Shown piece by piece: positions 11,396-23,079 of a stretch of 64,000 bases of DNA; positions within the stretch are counted from its first letter, which is position 1; every line of letters begins with the position of its first letter. Source of the DNA: Calycina herbarum (taxonomy: Eukaryota > Ascomycota > Leotiomycetes > Helotiales > Pezizellaceae); assembly GCA_001414485.1 (NCBI GenBank), contig LLEY01000060.1, positions 124,001 through 188,000 on the forward strand. The letters are read 5' to 3'. A program made the translations under genes and the position numbers. The notes under the pieces are model-generated. The model had not been told where the DNA came from. It ran no database searches and saw only the letters and a list, made by a program, of their open reading frames with translations.

Positions 11396-12729
11396 CTACT
11401 AACCTATTCTAGGCTCTTATTCAGTTTCGATATTAAGCTACTTCTTCCACAGGTTTACAGACGAAATCTATCTAATTATCGCCTTATCTTCCTTATTTCG
11501 ATTTCCTATTTAAGTTTCTATATAAAATCTATTAGTCTACTAAACTTAATAGATTTAAAGTAAGAAAGAAGTGCTTTAAACTTACTAATTTTCATAAACG
11601 CTATCTCCCGCCTAAGCTTCTTAACATTATTCTAAACAGCCTATATCAGTCGCCTACAACAATTTAGTACAGTCTATCTCTTAAACACAAAACCTATACC
11701 CATATCCAACATAGTTCTAAAAGAACCGTATAATTTTTTGGATTATCTAATTTTTGCCGAGTTATAAGCAGTACAAAGAGAACTAAGTAATATCATAAGA
11801 AGAAAACTTAGATCAACTTAGGTAACTAGGCGAATAATAATCACAAAGTATAGGTACAATCATCTATAAGACTAAATTACCATATCTCTTATAAACTCGA
11901 TATAGAGATCATCCCCCCGATATGGTATGCCATTTCTCTTCTTTCCAATCGCTACAACCAAGCAAGCATCAAAGAAAAAGAAGCACTCACAAATTCTCTT
12001 CCTGCATCACTAACCCAAAAAAAGCTATTCACCCTTTCAATACTCTCCACAAACCCCCTAACATCCTCCCTATCAAAAGGCCAGGAAGCCCTTTGAATCA
12101 CCCTCCCCACCCCACTATCCCTAGGCTTCAACCTATCGACAAGGTTCTGAAGCAGCAACTTCAACTCTTTCAACGGGCCCTTCACGTCGGCGCTTGGGAC
12201 GTAATTGCTTTTCGAGGGGTTCCAATTGACAAGGCTACCGTTCCCTGAAGCCGAAGTCATAGTATCGCTATCCTTCGCGTCCCCATTTTCAGACTTCGAC
12301 GTCTGCTCCCCAGCCACCTCTTTAAACCTTTCACCCCCAACCACCTCCACTTCTTCTCCCCCTAGGGCTTCATTGCTATCGACAACCTCAAACCTACACC
12401 TCAACATCTCCAATAAGCTCTCTGACCCCACAATACAATCCAACAACCTAATTCTCTCACTCTTTCCCCCCTTGACATCCTTAATATACCCCACCACAGC
12501 CTTGCTCAACTGCAATACCGCGATGATACTCGCTACCTAGGTACAGTACTTAGTGGATCCGCCATTTCAACGTGCTAGCCCAGACAAAGCTCGCACACAT
12601 CTCTGATCGAGTAAAATATACTGCACGCCAATGGCTAATCGCAATGCAGAAAGCAAGAGAAAAAGAGATACATGAAGATACATAGAGATGCGAAAGAGGG
12701 GGAAATAGAACAGGGCTCATCACCCACAC

Positions 12730-13545
12730 CGATCCGCCAGAAGCCTGTAGAAAACCTCTATACTGTAACGTCGCACAGCAGCCCTTGTGTACTCCGCCAC
12801 CACACCCGTTCCTATCTACCTCTACTAAGAAGCCTATAAACTCCGTGGAACACCAAGAAGCCTATAGCCACCCACCACCACGCCTGAGAACACTGAACAC
12901 CAAACACCAAACACAGTAAAGCCAGGGGACTGCAGAAGAACCGCACCCTGGCAACCTATGAACACCACCCCCTTCACACCACACCAGGGACCGCTGAAAC
13001 CCAAGGTCTCGGGGTTGCAGGAGGAAGACCACACCCCACTAACCTCTCTTAAGAAGCCCATAGACAGGACAGCAGTAAATCCAGGGGGCCGCGAAAGAAA
13101 AAACCACACCCTACCACCCTCTCCACTAAGAAGCCCATATTCGGAAACACCACAGCACACCAAGATACCGCCTGACCCTCAGAGCTGCAGAAGCAATAGC
13201 ACACCCTACAGTCTCCACTAGGAAGCCTATAAACCCCCAGAAACACCAAAACCGAGGTTAGTAAACCCAGGTGACTGCAGAAGAAAACCACACCTTGCCA
13301 ACCTCCACTCAGAAGCCTGTAGACACCCCCGTACGAAAACCACAGCCTACCAAGGAACAGTAAACACCAGGGCGGCCCCAGAGCTGCAGAAGAAACACCA
13401 CACCCCGCCAACCCCCACTAAGAAGCCTATAAACACCACACCCACAACCCACCACCAACCCAGTCCCCCACTCGCTAAAACCAGGGAACAGTACAGTGGT
13501 GAACCCAGAGGGCTGCAGAAGAAAATCAAAATACCATAGTATTAA
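12730..13545. repeat. Degenerate minisatellite, about 7-8 units of 80-200 bp
   Basis: Each unit begins with AAGAAGCCTATA or a variant (near 12733, 12828, 13049, 13127, 13222, 13310, 13420). Most carry AACACCA runs, then GGGGACTGCAGAAGAA and ACCACACCCTGCCAACC before the next unit. Unit length varies, so the array is old or evolving by internal deletion. Open frames on both strands across it are low-complexity by-products. It separates the broken NLR gene from the 3' end of the ApsB-like gene. Confidence 0.8.
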
Positions 13546-13841
13546 GCCTAATATACATCTCATCATGTCCACCATCGTCATCGCCCATCACTCCCTTTCT
13601 AAACCTCGAAGGTAAACTTTAGACTTTAGTTTAGCCGAATACCCGGAGCGCCCACGCAAGTATGCATTCATAACGAGCAGCAAAAAGAAACAAAAGAGAT
13701 AGCGAGTTTTGCAGGGAAGAAGGAAACAAGAAACAGAACGCCCACTCCCCTCCCCATCAAGAGAATAACCCCATAGCAAGCCAATTCATACACACGAAAT
13801 TACCCCATTAAGCAAAGCACCCTCCACCCAAGGCTCATTCA

Positions 13842-16800
13842 TCACCTCCCAATCTGTCCCATCTGCGCCCTAACCTTATTCCTCTCCACCTCCGCCATCA
13901 GTTCAGCATTCTCCCGACTAGCCTCCTGCAACCTCTGCCTCGCACTACTCCGATCCGTCTTCCTCGCCTCCCGCTCAGCCTTAAGTTTATACTCCAACTC
14001 CTGCAGACGAATCTGCCACCTCAAGTCAGGCGTATACCCATCCCCATCCCCACCGGAAGACGTAGTCCCATTACTCTTCGTAGGCGTATGACTCGAACTC
14101 GCACTCCTCGAAGTCTGAATCCGATCGAATGTCTCGGCTGCCGAGGCGGAAGTAGTACGTGTCATGGTAGAAGTACGACTCTTTTCCACGGATTTATTTC
14201 GTGGACCTGTGGGGACGGAGGGGCTGGGACTAGTGTTTGTGTATGCGCCGGCGTGAACCTCGTTTGCGGCTCGTAGACTAGCGACTTCGGTTTTTAGAGC
14301 CTTGTTGAGATCCTTGTATTTTGCTATCTCGGCTCTACTGTCACCAGCAGGACCAGGGATGGCACTCCGAGCTATGGCTTCGAGGCGGTCGAGTCGTTTG
14401 GTACGGACTTCGAGATTGGATTCCAGAGTTTTATATTCCTTCCAAAGATCCTTTTCAATTGTTCGGACCCGGAACTTGAAATCGCTTACGATAGCCTCGA
14501 TGGTCCTAACAGCTGCGAGAAGATTTTTGGAAAAGCCGGGGAGCATGGTGGAGATGACCTCTACGGATGGAACGGCTCGGCCGTTGATGAGACGGTTGTT
14601 GTGAGTCCAATCAGTTCCACAGATAGCACTCAATCGATTCCACAATGTCAATAGAAGTTGGTTGCGCTCGCTCATTTGGTCCTTGATGCTGGTTTCTAGA
14701 GCTGCGATCTTTCGTTTGTCTTGTGCTCGTGTAGTCTCGAGCTCGAGGACGCGAGTCTCGTGTTGTGTGAGAGTTCGAGTAGTATGTTGTGAGGTCTTTT
14801 GAAAAGTCTCGAACTGATGCTTGGTATTGCGGTGAGTTTGCTTTTCTTTATCAAGGGCATCAGCTAAAGTCCGAGCCTCCAGAGCATGTGATTCAAGAAG
14901 AGAATCGCGTTGTCTTATTACGCGTTGTTGTTCGGCTACCATCTTCTTCTTGGATTCAAGTTCTGCCATGGTGTTCTCGAGTTCTCGTTGGAGCTTAGCG
15001 ATAGACTATAAATATGTTAGTGCATGTTCCTCATATAGATATGTTCTGAACTTACATGGAGCAAGCTTGATCGAGTGCCATTGAGATCACCAAGTGCCTC
15101 TCTCAAGTTATTCTCAAGCTCCATCAAACGTTCCTTCCACTCCGTGGCTTCGACTTCTCGCGAAGTTAGGTTCTTGCGCAATCTCCGCGCCTCGTCCTTG
15201 GCGGTCGAAGTCTCCCGATTGAGCTCATTAATGTACTGTTGGACCTCTTGTTTCTCCTTGCCGGCAACAACCTCTCTCTGGTGACGCTCAGCCGCAAGTC
15301 GTTCCTCCAACTCCCTAGTGCGATCACGTTCCTCTGCAAGACTCTGCTCTGTATTTTTAACCACAGTCTCCAAGTCGCTAATCTTGATTTTATCGCCATC
15401 TTGCTCTTCACGAAGGAAACCAATTTCCCCTTGGGCGCTCTCTTGTTGGACTGTGAGACGATCGATTTTACCATTCGCATCAACAAGGTTCTGCTCCAAG
15501 TGTTCCAATTCCTTGTTGGCTTCCTCAAGATCACGTTCCAGATCCTGGATTCTTCGGGTTTGTTGTTCGTGGTCGTCTTCTAATCTCACAACACCTTCAC
15601 TCATCTCCCGCATCTCTTTCTGCAGCGCTTGATAATCTTCTGTCGTATCAGCTAGCTCAGTCTGTAAGCGCTCAATATTCACTGCAGCTTCTTCAGCTTC
15701 GACAGCGAAGCCGTCAAGCTCTTCTTGTGCTTCTTCACGGAGAGACTCAAACTTGATTTCGGATTCCTCGAGTTGATGCAAGGCTTCGTCACGATCCGTT
15801 TGCATAGTAAGCAAATCTGCCTCGGCAGTCTCAAGAGCTTCTTGAAACTCGTTTCTCTCAGCTTCAGCTTGTCTCTTTTGCTCAACCGCAGTATCGAAGT
15901 CTTCCATGCATGACTGAAGCTCGCGTTGAAGATCTTGGTTGTGAATTTTGAGACTGTTCACCAAATCTCGAAGCTCGCCCGTCTTCTTGTCGAAATCCTC
16001 CCGTTCAGCATCAGTAACAGAGGTATCTCTTGTCATAGCACTAGCACGAGATGAGGATCGAACGTGAGCTCGTGAAGCAGACCGGTCCAAGATACTGTCC
16101 CCAGCGATTGATCCTCCGCCTCCGCGTCGAAGAAGTTTTAGATCCTCAATTTCTTGGTTGAGTCGTTCTTTTTCGCGATTCCGTGATGTAAGCATGGAAG
16201 TCTGCGCACCAACTTCACGTCGAAGCTCTGCGTTCTCATGTCTCAATTGTTCACAATCTCTTCGAAGGTCCTCGACCAAAGTGCTAGCAGCGCTGAATGC
16301 ACCATTTCGATCGTCCATTCGTCCATCCATTCGGTCAGATAGACCGGATCGTGGTCTTGAAGGTGAGACTTGGCGCTTCTTCGTGATGTTGTAAATATTT
16401 GTGGTGTGGTTGAGACCAGGAACGCCGACCGTAGAGGAAGTGGTCTCACTTTTGATTCGATATATCTCCTCGCGGAGCTTCCTGTTTTCTTCATCGGCTT
16501 GTTCTCGATGCGCAGTTTCTTGCTCCAGAAGGTCTTTCCAAACGTCCATCTCTTCTCGGGCGTCAGAACTTTGACCACGAGCAGCCATGTTGCTAACTAC
16601 TTCAGCGAGATTTCGTTTTTCGTTTTCTCTGACCACGCAGTCGTTTCGCAGCTTCTCAATCTCAGTTTCATATTCTTCGACCCTTTCTCTGAGAAAGATG
16701 AGTTCCTCTTCCTGCTCTTGAGCGCCCTCGTGGTCGAACCATTTTGGGCTAGGATCACCTGAGGTTGTTTCTGAACGAGCTGTACTTGGTCTTTCTTCGT

Positions 16801-18364
16801 CATCCTTCAGCTTCTTTTCCAAGTCCCTCACCTTTTTCTTCAAAGCCTTGTTCTCTTTTTGGGAAATAGTAAGTCCAGTTCTTAATTCGACATTCTCAGT
16901 GATCACTTTCTTAACACCTTCTTCAGATAACTTGTCCATTTTTTGACTGAGAAAGAAGATTCTCAGCTTCAGATCAAAATTCTCTTTTGAAAGTCTCCCA
17001 ATAGTATTACTTTGCTCTTTCAAAGTCATACCTTTCCCTCGGCCAAGCGATGAACTCCCAAAAGCAGGTCGTTTGTTAGGCGAGGATACACCGCTTTTGT
17101 CTCGGTACTCTTTGGCCATTGCTTCAGGTACCTGTACATTTCGTACATGTCGCGCAATAATGGTGTCTGTGGGTGCAGCTGGTATCCTGGCAGATGCTCT
17201 TGGTGTTTCCGGGGGTGAATTATCTTCAGCTGGCTTCCGTCCACGATTTCGCTCTTCTTCTGACATGATTGCGAGATTACCGTCCAGACCGCGAGTGGGA
17301 GACTGAGTACCACTTGAAAGATCATGTATTCCTGAAGCAATACTACCTAAGCTGATTGATCTTGCCAATCCCATGCTGCTACTTCTGGAAAATCCTGCCG
17401 CAGGGACCGCACCACCGGACTGCAGCGCATAGTCTGCCCCTAAAGTCGCGTCACTTCCATCATAAGAGTCCGGATTTGTTACAAAGGAAGATACAGAGGA
17501 GGCATGACTATGTCGACTTCGAAGAAATTTTGGACCTCTTGCAGATTTCTTGCGACCCAAAAGAGCTGCGCCAGGAGTACTACCGGCATCGGTATTATAT
17601 TTAGGAATCGAATTATCAGATGTGTCCAGTAGTGAGTTGTCCACTGGCTTCCTAGGCGTTGGATTGTATACACCCTCCTCTTCTGAATCTTCTTCTACTC
17701 GTGTATCGCCCATGCTATTTGTTTCTTGTCCACCTGCGCTTGCCATTGATATCGCCCGAGAAACCGTTCGAGCCGCTGCCGCTGCGGTAGGGGAAGAAGA
17801 CATCGTTTCGAGAGAGGATGTTGTATTTCCCATGCCCATACCAGAGTCATTTTGACTTTCGTTTCGCACCACTGGGGATTTGGAATTATTTGGGAGAGTA
17901 GGTTCGTTGTTTTGCGGTTCCTCGACCTGCTGGCTATCGTCGTTCGCCCCGGTAAATGAATATGAATCGTCCCCGCCCTTGTTTTCCAATCCACCTATCG
18001 TCGATATTTCTGGCGGCAGAAAACTAGGTTCCACGTCATTCAAATGCCTCTCCATCTCGCTATCCAAATCATTTGGCAGTCCTCCATCGTCGGAGCCAAA
18101 GAAACTGCTGCTATTCGGGGCGGGGAGTGATGGTAGTGTCGTGGGGTCGAGGGAGACTATTCGGTCTTTTTGCGCGTAGGGGTTGGCGTTTTCCAGAAGG
18201 GAATGGTCAAATTCCTCCTTTTCGGGGGAGAGATCATCCACGTCGTCGATACCAAATCCGCCTGGAAATTTGCGCGACGCCTTGCGCGCGGTTTGCGGGC
18301 GGGGTTCATCATCCATGGGAATTGCCACGGACATTGTTGAGTGACCGCCTTCTTCCTCCGCCAT
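13842..18364 (-). CDS. apsB: ApsB/Mto1-like microtubule-organising-centre coiled-coil protein
   Basis: Exon 1 (18364-15056) and exon 2 (15005-13842) are joined across a 50-bp GTAAGT...CTAAC...TAG intron, giving about 1490 aa. The first 430 residues are disordered, acidic and Ser-rich. Near residue 445 stands the centrosomin motif 1 (CM1), IGRLSKENFDLKLRIFFL, the segment that binds gamma-tubulin complexes in Mto1, Cnn and CDK5RAP2 relatives. Long coiled coils follow to about residue 1200. Then comes a conserved block LLTLWNRLSAICGTDW typical of fungal ApsB (anucleate primary sterigmata B), followed by a disordered Ser/Thr tail. Expected role: nucleation of cytoplasmic microtubules at spindle pole bodies, outer plaques and septa, and nuclear positioning. 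The upstream in-frame codon is GTG, so ATG at 18364 (MAEEEGGHS) is chosen. It is longer than the roughly 1050 aa I recall for the Aspergillus protein. Confidence 0.88.
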
Positions 18365-19069
18365 TGTTGAGGTATGCAGCACCTTACATTCGTGAGGTTG
18401 GGGATGGGCGGTTCAGTCGCGTTTTTTTGGGAGGTTTTGGGTTTGGAGGAAGGTTGTCCTTGCTGTTGCGATAGGGCGACGCGCTTGGTCCTCGACCGTG
18501 CTGCTGTTCTATTGGGAGAGCGCAAGCGTTAGCTATTCACGGTAGGAGAAAAGTGAATTGTGAATGTCTTCAATAGATTACAAAAAGTAGCAGTATCTAC
18601 AATATCGAAGTGGCTTGGGCCAGACGCCATGCGAGAAAAGCAAAGTTTAGTTTCCGGGTTGTATCTGACTCCTCCAGGCTTCTTGTTGATCATCCTTAGG
18701 GGGCTTGTTAAGAACCTGGTTGGTTGCTGTCGATCCTTTTCAACCTGGAATATGAGGTATCCATGGCTTCTTCAGCGGGAGGACTTTAACCACTCCTTTT
18801 CATTTTATTTCATCCTCATCACTCATCCTCGAGAATTACTCCTTTAAAGCAGGATTTCGGTGGTAAATGGATTCTAGGAAATGTAATGCGCAATTCTATG
18901 TATTTGACAATTTTAAACGACAATACAGGCTATTTTCCTCTCAGTTTCTCATCAAACGCCTCGACCATTAGGTTAGGGATAATTCAACGCCTCGAAACTC
19001 CGGACCAATTTAGCATCTCTCTCCAATGTCAATGTCTCCATCACCTCGCGTCCTTTCAATTCCTTCCTC
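18365..19069. other. Promoter-side gap upstream of the ApsB-like gene
   Basis: About 700 bp between the 5' end of the ApsB-like gene and the 3' end of the DUF2306 gene, both on the minus strand. No coding region was recognised. A GTAAG...AG stretch just before the chosen ATG could be a 5'-UTR intron. Confidence 0.4.
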
Positions 19070-20240
19070 TCACTCGATGGTACTGTTGGTACCAGAAAGA
19101 GGAGCATGCGATGGCTGCCACCTGGGGGCATCCCCCCAACGATCACTCGTCAACCCCGCGCTCCCTGGATGTTTAAAACCCGCTTCCAACTGCCTCTCGT
19201 AACTAACATTTCTCAATCTCTGGCCCTCGATGGGTGTTAAAGCCAAGTATATCTCCACCCCGACCAAATGCATAAACAGCGCCAACCAGATCGCCATCCC
19301 AAAGGTGATATCAAGCGAACCACCGATCTGCTCTACTCTCCCGTTGAAAGTAGCATCTACAACGACGAATGCACCAGCTTGACTGCCTGTAGCATTGGCG
19401 CATTGAGGAAAGAACTCTGCTACCGCCTCGGGGGAGTTGACGAAGGCGATTTGTTCGCAAGACTGGACGACGCGGTAGGTATCTAACATCGATACAATGA
19501 TAGTGGCAAGAATCTGGATGAGACGGGTGGTAATAATAGTAGCGAGATAAAACATGCCTCTCAACATCCAAGCGCGATGTTGGTCAATCTGCAGTCTCTT
19601 AACATTATAATAAGCCATCAACATCGAAATAGAGGTGATGATTGCTAGAAGTCCAACCGCGCCTTGGATTTCAAGACCACCACCAAAGGCATTTCTCGCG
19701 ATCATGAGGGCACCCCCATTTGCGACGGTGACTAGGAGGATGATAAGATACCCGTTTATTCGGTGGAAGATGAGGAGTTTGTGTCGAATGACGGGGACGA
19801 ATTGCCAGACCATGAGGAATCCGGCGGGGAGGATGCCGGCGAGATGGAGGGTGATTCCGATTCTTTTGTATCCCGTCTTGTAGTGGTACCATTCTCCTGG
19901 GGAGGCACCATTCATGAAACTGGTGAGTTCTTTGCCGGCGATACTGAGGTATGAGAATCGAGCTGCGCAAAAGCCGAGCATGGCTCCTGCGAAGATGAAA
20001 ACTGGATGTGGGTTAGTGATCAAGTGATCAAGTGTGGGGATAAGGAAAATTCATACAGAGTGTAAAGTTATATCCCTTTTGGAAGCCCAAAGGTCTATAT
20101 GCCTTTCTCATAACCCTCACAAACATATTCGGCTTCTTCTGCTTGGGAAGTTTATCCATAAAGCGGGTTGATGATGGTTGTCGAGAACCGGAAGCACCAG
20201 ATGTAGACATGTTTACCAAAGGTATCTGGTCGTCCTCCAA
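19070..20240 (-). CDS. DUF2306 multi-pass membrane protein
   Basis: Two exons, 20240-20057 and 20001-19070, flank a 55-bp intron (GTATGA...CACTAAC...CAG); the product is 371 aa. After a basic, Pro/Lys-rich cytosolic N-terminus of about 50 residues, six to seven hydrophobic segments follow, starting FIFAGAMLGFCAARF. Family-typical residues are present: a His in the segment ending RINGY, the block QIDQHRAWMLRGMF, and a late segment ending HLVGVEIYLAL. This matches the DUF2306 family of fungal and bacterial integral membrane proteins, whose function is not established. The conserved His/Arg pattern makes cofactor or metal binding thinkable but unproven. ATG at 20240 is the first in frame. Confidence 0.85.
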
Positions 20241-23079
20241 AGCATGAAACGATTGTCAACGTTATAAAAAAGGAAACTCAAAACCCGGAAAACGAAAAAT
20301 ATCCAAAGAAAAAGTCACAAGTCAAGTATGAAAAAGAGAAGAGTGATCGATGCTATTTGTCTGTTGAACCATTCTCCAAAGGAACTAATCCAAACCTATA
20401 TACCCCATCTCCTCTCCTTAAAAACCCCAAGTCCTTAAAGTTAAACACCAACCCAGTGCATAAAAGCTTAACACCCCTCCCCCGTCCAATGCGGAAGTCG
20501 TCGTAAACTACCGTTCATTACTGCGCCATCTTGAAGGGTAGTACTCTTTCTTATACGTCCGTAGGTGTACGTAAAGCCTGATTTTACGTATACTTGACCC
20601 CAGGAATTTAAGGTTGGGCTAAGTATACGGCTTGCAGGGGGTGATTGGCGAATGCGAAGGTCTTGGCGGGGTGTTAGCCAAGGGGTTCAGCGAAAGCGAA
20701 GGGTGGGAGATCAGCTACCTAGGTTAGGTGGGATTTTTTTGAGGGGGTTGGTGGAGGCACTGTTTTTGGGGGGGCGGGGATTTTTGGGGAACCAATGGGT
20801 TGGGTTTGATTTGAATTCTTTTTTTATGTAGAGGATTCCTTCAGATAATGGGTTGAAGAACTTAATAAGTGATAACTTAAGAACCACTGATCAAGGGTCG
20901 AACACATTGGTCATCGTTCTTGGAATTTTTTTCTTTGCTTTTTTGAAAGAGACTACAAGTAAATATGTTGTTCTACAATTCGGCCCAAGTACACCTACCT
21001 TCTTTCACAGCTTTCACACATACCACAAGGCCCAACTTTCTCCACCTTACAAAGTCAAGCTCTGCAACACTGCGTAGTAGGTAAGTAGTGTACTACTACT
21101 ATGCTCCCAGGTATAACAGCCTTACGGCCGTACCCATACGAGACAAGCGACAAGCGCACAGAAGCCTCTAACCAAAAGGCTGAAATACTAGGTTAATAGG
21201 AGAAAACTATGAATTCCAAGTCCCACGGAGTACAACCTTCAGTTGCAGTGTGAGACTCATTTACACTACGTAAATAGTTCCCTCCCAACCCTGTCAAAAT
21301 CACAATAAGTCTAGGTAATCATGTTACGGCCGTTACCACATACGAAATAAGCGAGAAGCGGCTTAAGATTGAGTTGTTGGAAGCTCTGCCACGTGGGATG
21401 CTTGGGGTTCTGGGGAAAGAAATTTCTATATATGGGTTATTTGTAAGAAAGTTCTTTCGGTATTTCCTGTTCTGGCATCAGGAATTTGGGGGTTTAGATT
21501 CATTAGTAATTGTGGGATGGGACTCCTTTCGAGGCATTTGGGGGAAATGATTGGAGGATTTGTTTGCTTCAGTTCTTCAGCCACTTTTTTGGTGGATTTG
21601 TGTTTTGTGTTACTTGGGAATATGTTCCAAGGAAATCCAGGTATTGGTGGGTTCTTTTGTTTTGCGTACATTATCGTGACTTACTTGTTTTGCTTTTCTC
21701 AAAAAGAGCCGTGACCAGGTTGTTGACGGAGATATTTGTTCTAGAGATTGGCGTTATTTGAAATACACCTTTCCTTGCTCATATTTCCAAAATCACATCC
21801 ATACCTGCTTCTTGGAGATTTATGATTTGTTTGTTCGGGAACTTTCAAGTTACATCGAAGTAAGAGCCAAGCAGAACTTGGGATTGCCGATTCAAATTCT
21901 TATCTTACGCAAGTTTCTTAATGGGCTTACTATCAACTTTCGGATATCCTTGGTGGGGAGATTGTGTTTGTTGATCCTCCTCCGCTAGCCTTTTGGGTCC
22001 GAGGGTTGCAGGCCGAGTTGTTCCCATCTTGGAGATTACTGCTTTTCAATAGGGATACTTGAAGAGTGTGAGAAATGAGAATCGTTATGCTAGTCAATCT
22101 TGTTTCTTCGCTTCCCGATTTGAGTTCTCAGGTAGGAAAAGGTATGTTGTGTTTTGCTCGTTGTCTTCTTTTGAACTGTCCTTTTTAGGGATTAAAAAAG
22201 ATGCCCGCTTTCAAAATCCTGTCAGAAATAACCCACCTTTCTCACATGTGGGGTTAAGAGTTGCCCTTCTATGAGGAACGGAGACTTACTCGAGGCTCCA
22301 TGATAATAGCGGCCTAGATAAAAGTTCCGGTCATCGTTCGGCGTACACCTGCAAAGGTTATTGTGCTAAAAGTCTTCGAACAATTGCCTTGACTGTACTC
22401 AGAGACTAGAAACCATTAAAGGCAACGAGTCTCGATTAATTTGACCCTTGAAATAATCATTTTCATCACTTGAGGTTGTCTGGAAGATCGTGATGTAAGC
22501 AGAACGATGGAGGACTGGGATTCTTACAGTAATTAGCAAACCACGAGAACAAAAGTTTGAAACACAGCTAACAATTAGCCCCTAGAAATTGGGTATTTAC
22601 CAACTAAAGAAATTCCTTCGCGAAGAGACGTACAGGTTTCCTACTCAGACTGCTCGTCAAATTCATTTTGATAGACAATAGGGCATATAGCCAAAAGTTG
22701 TCGCCACTTTTCGCTACTTTTCTTGCTCTTAAATCGGGTTGGAAATTCAATTCTCGTTTCTCGTAACTTGATGGTTATCTTTGGAATATACGAAGTTGCA
22801 ATATCATTGGCTGGATTACCTCCGTACCAAGCAAGGTTATTTTGGTTCACGTTGCATTTGTGTTACTTGAATTTCTAAGCGAGCAAACCAGGTTATGATT
22901 TCATGACGCCTCTGGCGCTATGAACATCTCACTACTCCTCAGTTGATTTATATTACTACCACACCATCTGAAATCCCACCTCCAGTTCCTCATTTCCTTC
23001 ATTCAAAGCTGCAGTGCAACCTTCATAGGTTACGCAACTTTCGTCTGCCAACAAACCAGAAATATTCTTCAACCTCACC
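20241..23079. other. Intergenic, no gene recognised
   Basis: About 2.8 kb. Short open frames on both strands lack motifs and splice logic. Poly-G/T stretches occur around 20740-20830. No repeat ends or RNA gene were recognised. Confidence 0.45.

Larger units (their letters stand above)
10405..11940. other. RIP-like A+T-rich tract inside the NLR gene
   Basis: The tract is dense in TA, poor in G+C and full of stops in every frame. On the minus strand the NACHT frame still runs without shifts from AGKT through VYLVIDALDE, with stops that read as former CAA, CAG or TGG codons. G+C content recovers toward both flanks, below about 10400 and above about 11940. The two solo LTRs inside are visibly less A+T-rich than their surroundings. 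RIP converts C:G to T:A in duplicated DNA and is known to leak into neighbouring unique sequence; that mechanism is inferred here. Confidence 0.7.
7180..12565 (-). pseudogene. Broken NLR-like STAND gene: fungal N-domain, NACHT, winged helix, ankyrin, WD40
   Basis: Read from 12565 down. MADPLSTV, then after a one-base slip VASIIAVLQLSKAVVGYIKD: this is the fungal N-terminal domain of STAND proteins, running to about 11950. The NACHT P-loop remnant AGKTVVA lies at 10809-10832 and Walker B VYLVIDALDE near 10510-10540. A 50-bp intron (10175-10224) restores DGMFLLAHLHIE of the winged-helix region. A second intron (9914-9962) restores RPLTPLELRIALAMED. Ankyrin repeats follow (about 8500-9000). WD40 blades come next, with introns near 8130-8190, at 7462-7534 (GC-AG) and at 7244-7319, and the stop at 7180. 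Damage: many TAG/TAA in the NACHT frame, two LTR insertions and TAG at 8382. Intact relatives are nucleotide-driven sensors of non-self that can trigger cell death. This copy cannot encode a full protein. Whether the 3' half is still expressed is unknown. Confidence 0.85.

Noticed and set aside
12834..13581. Several Gly/Val/Cys-rich minus-strand frames
   Set aside because: They are read-through of the degenerate minisatellite in different frames.
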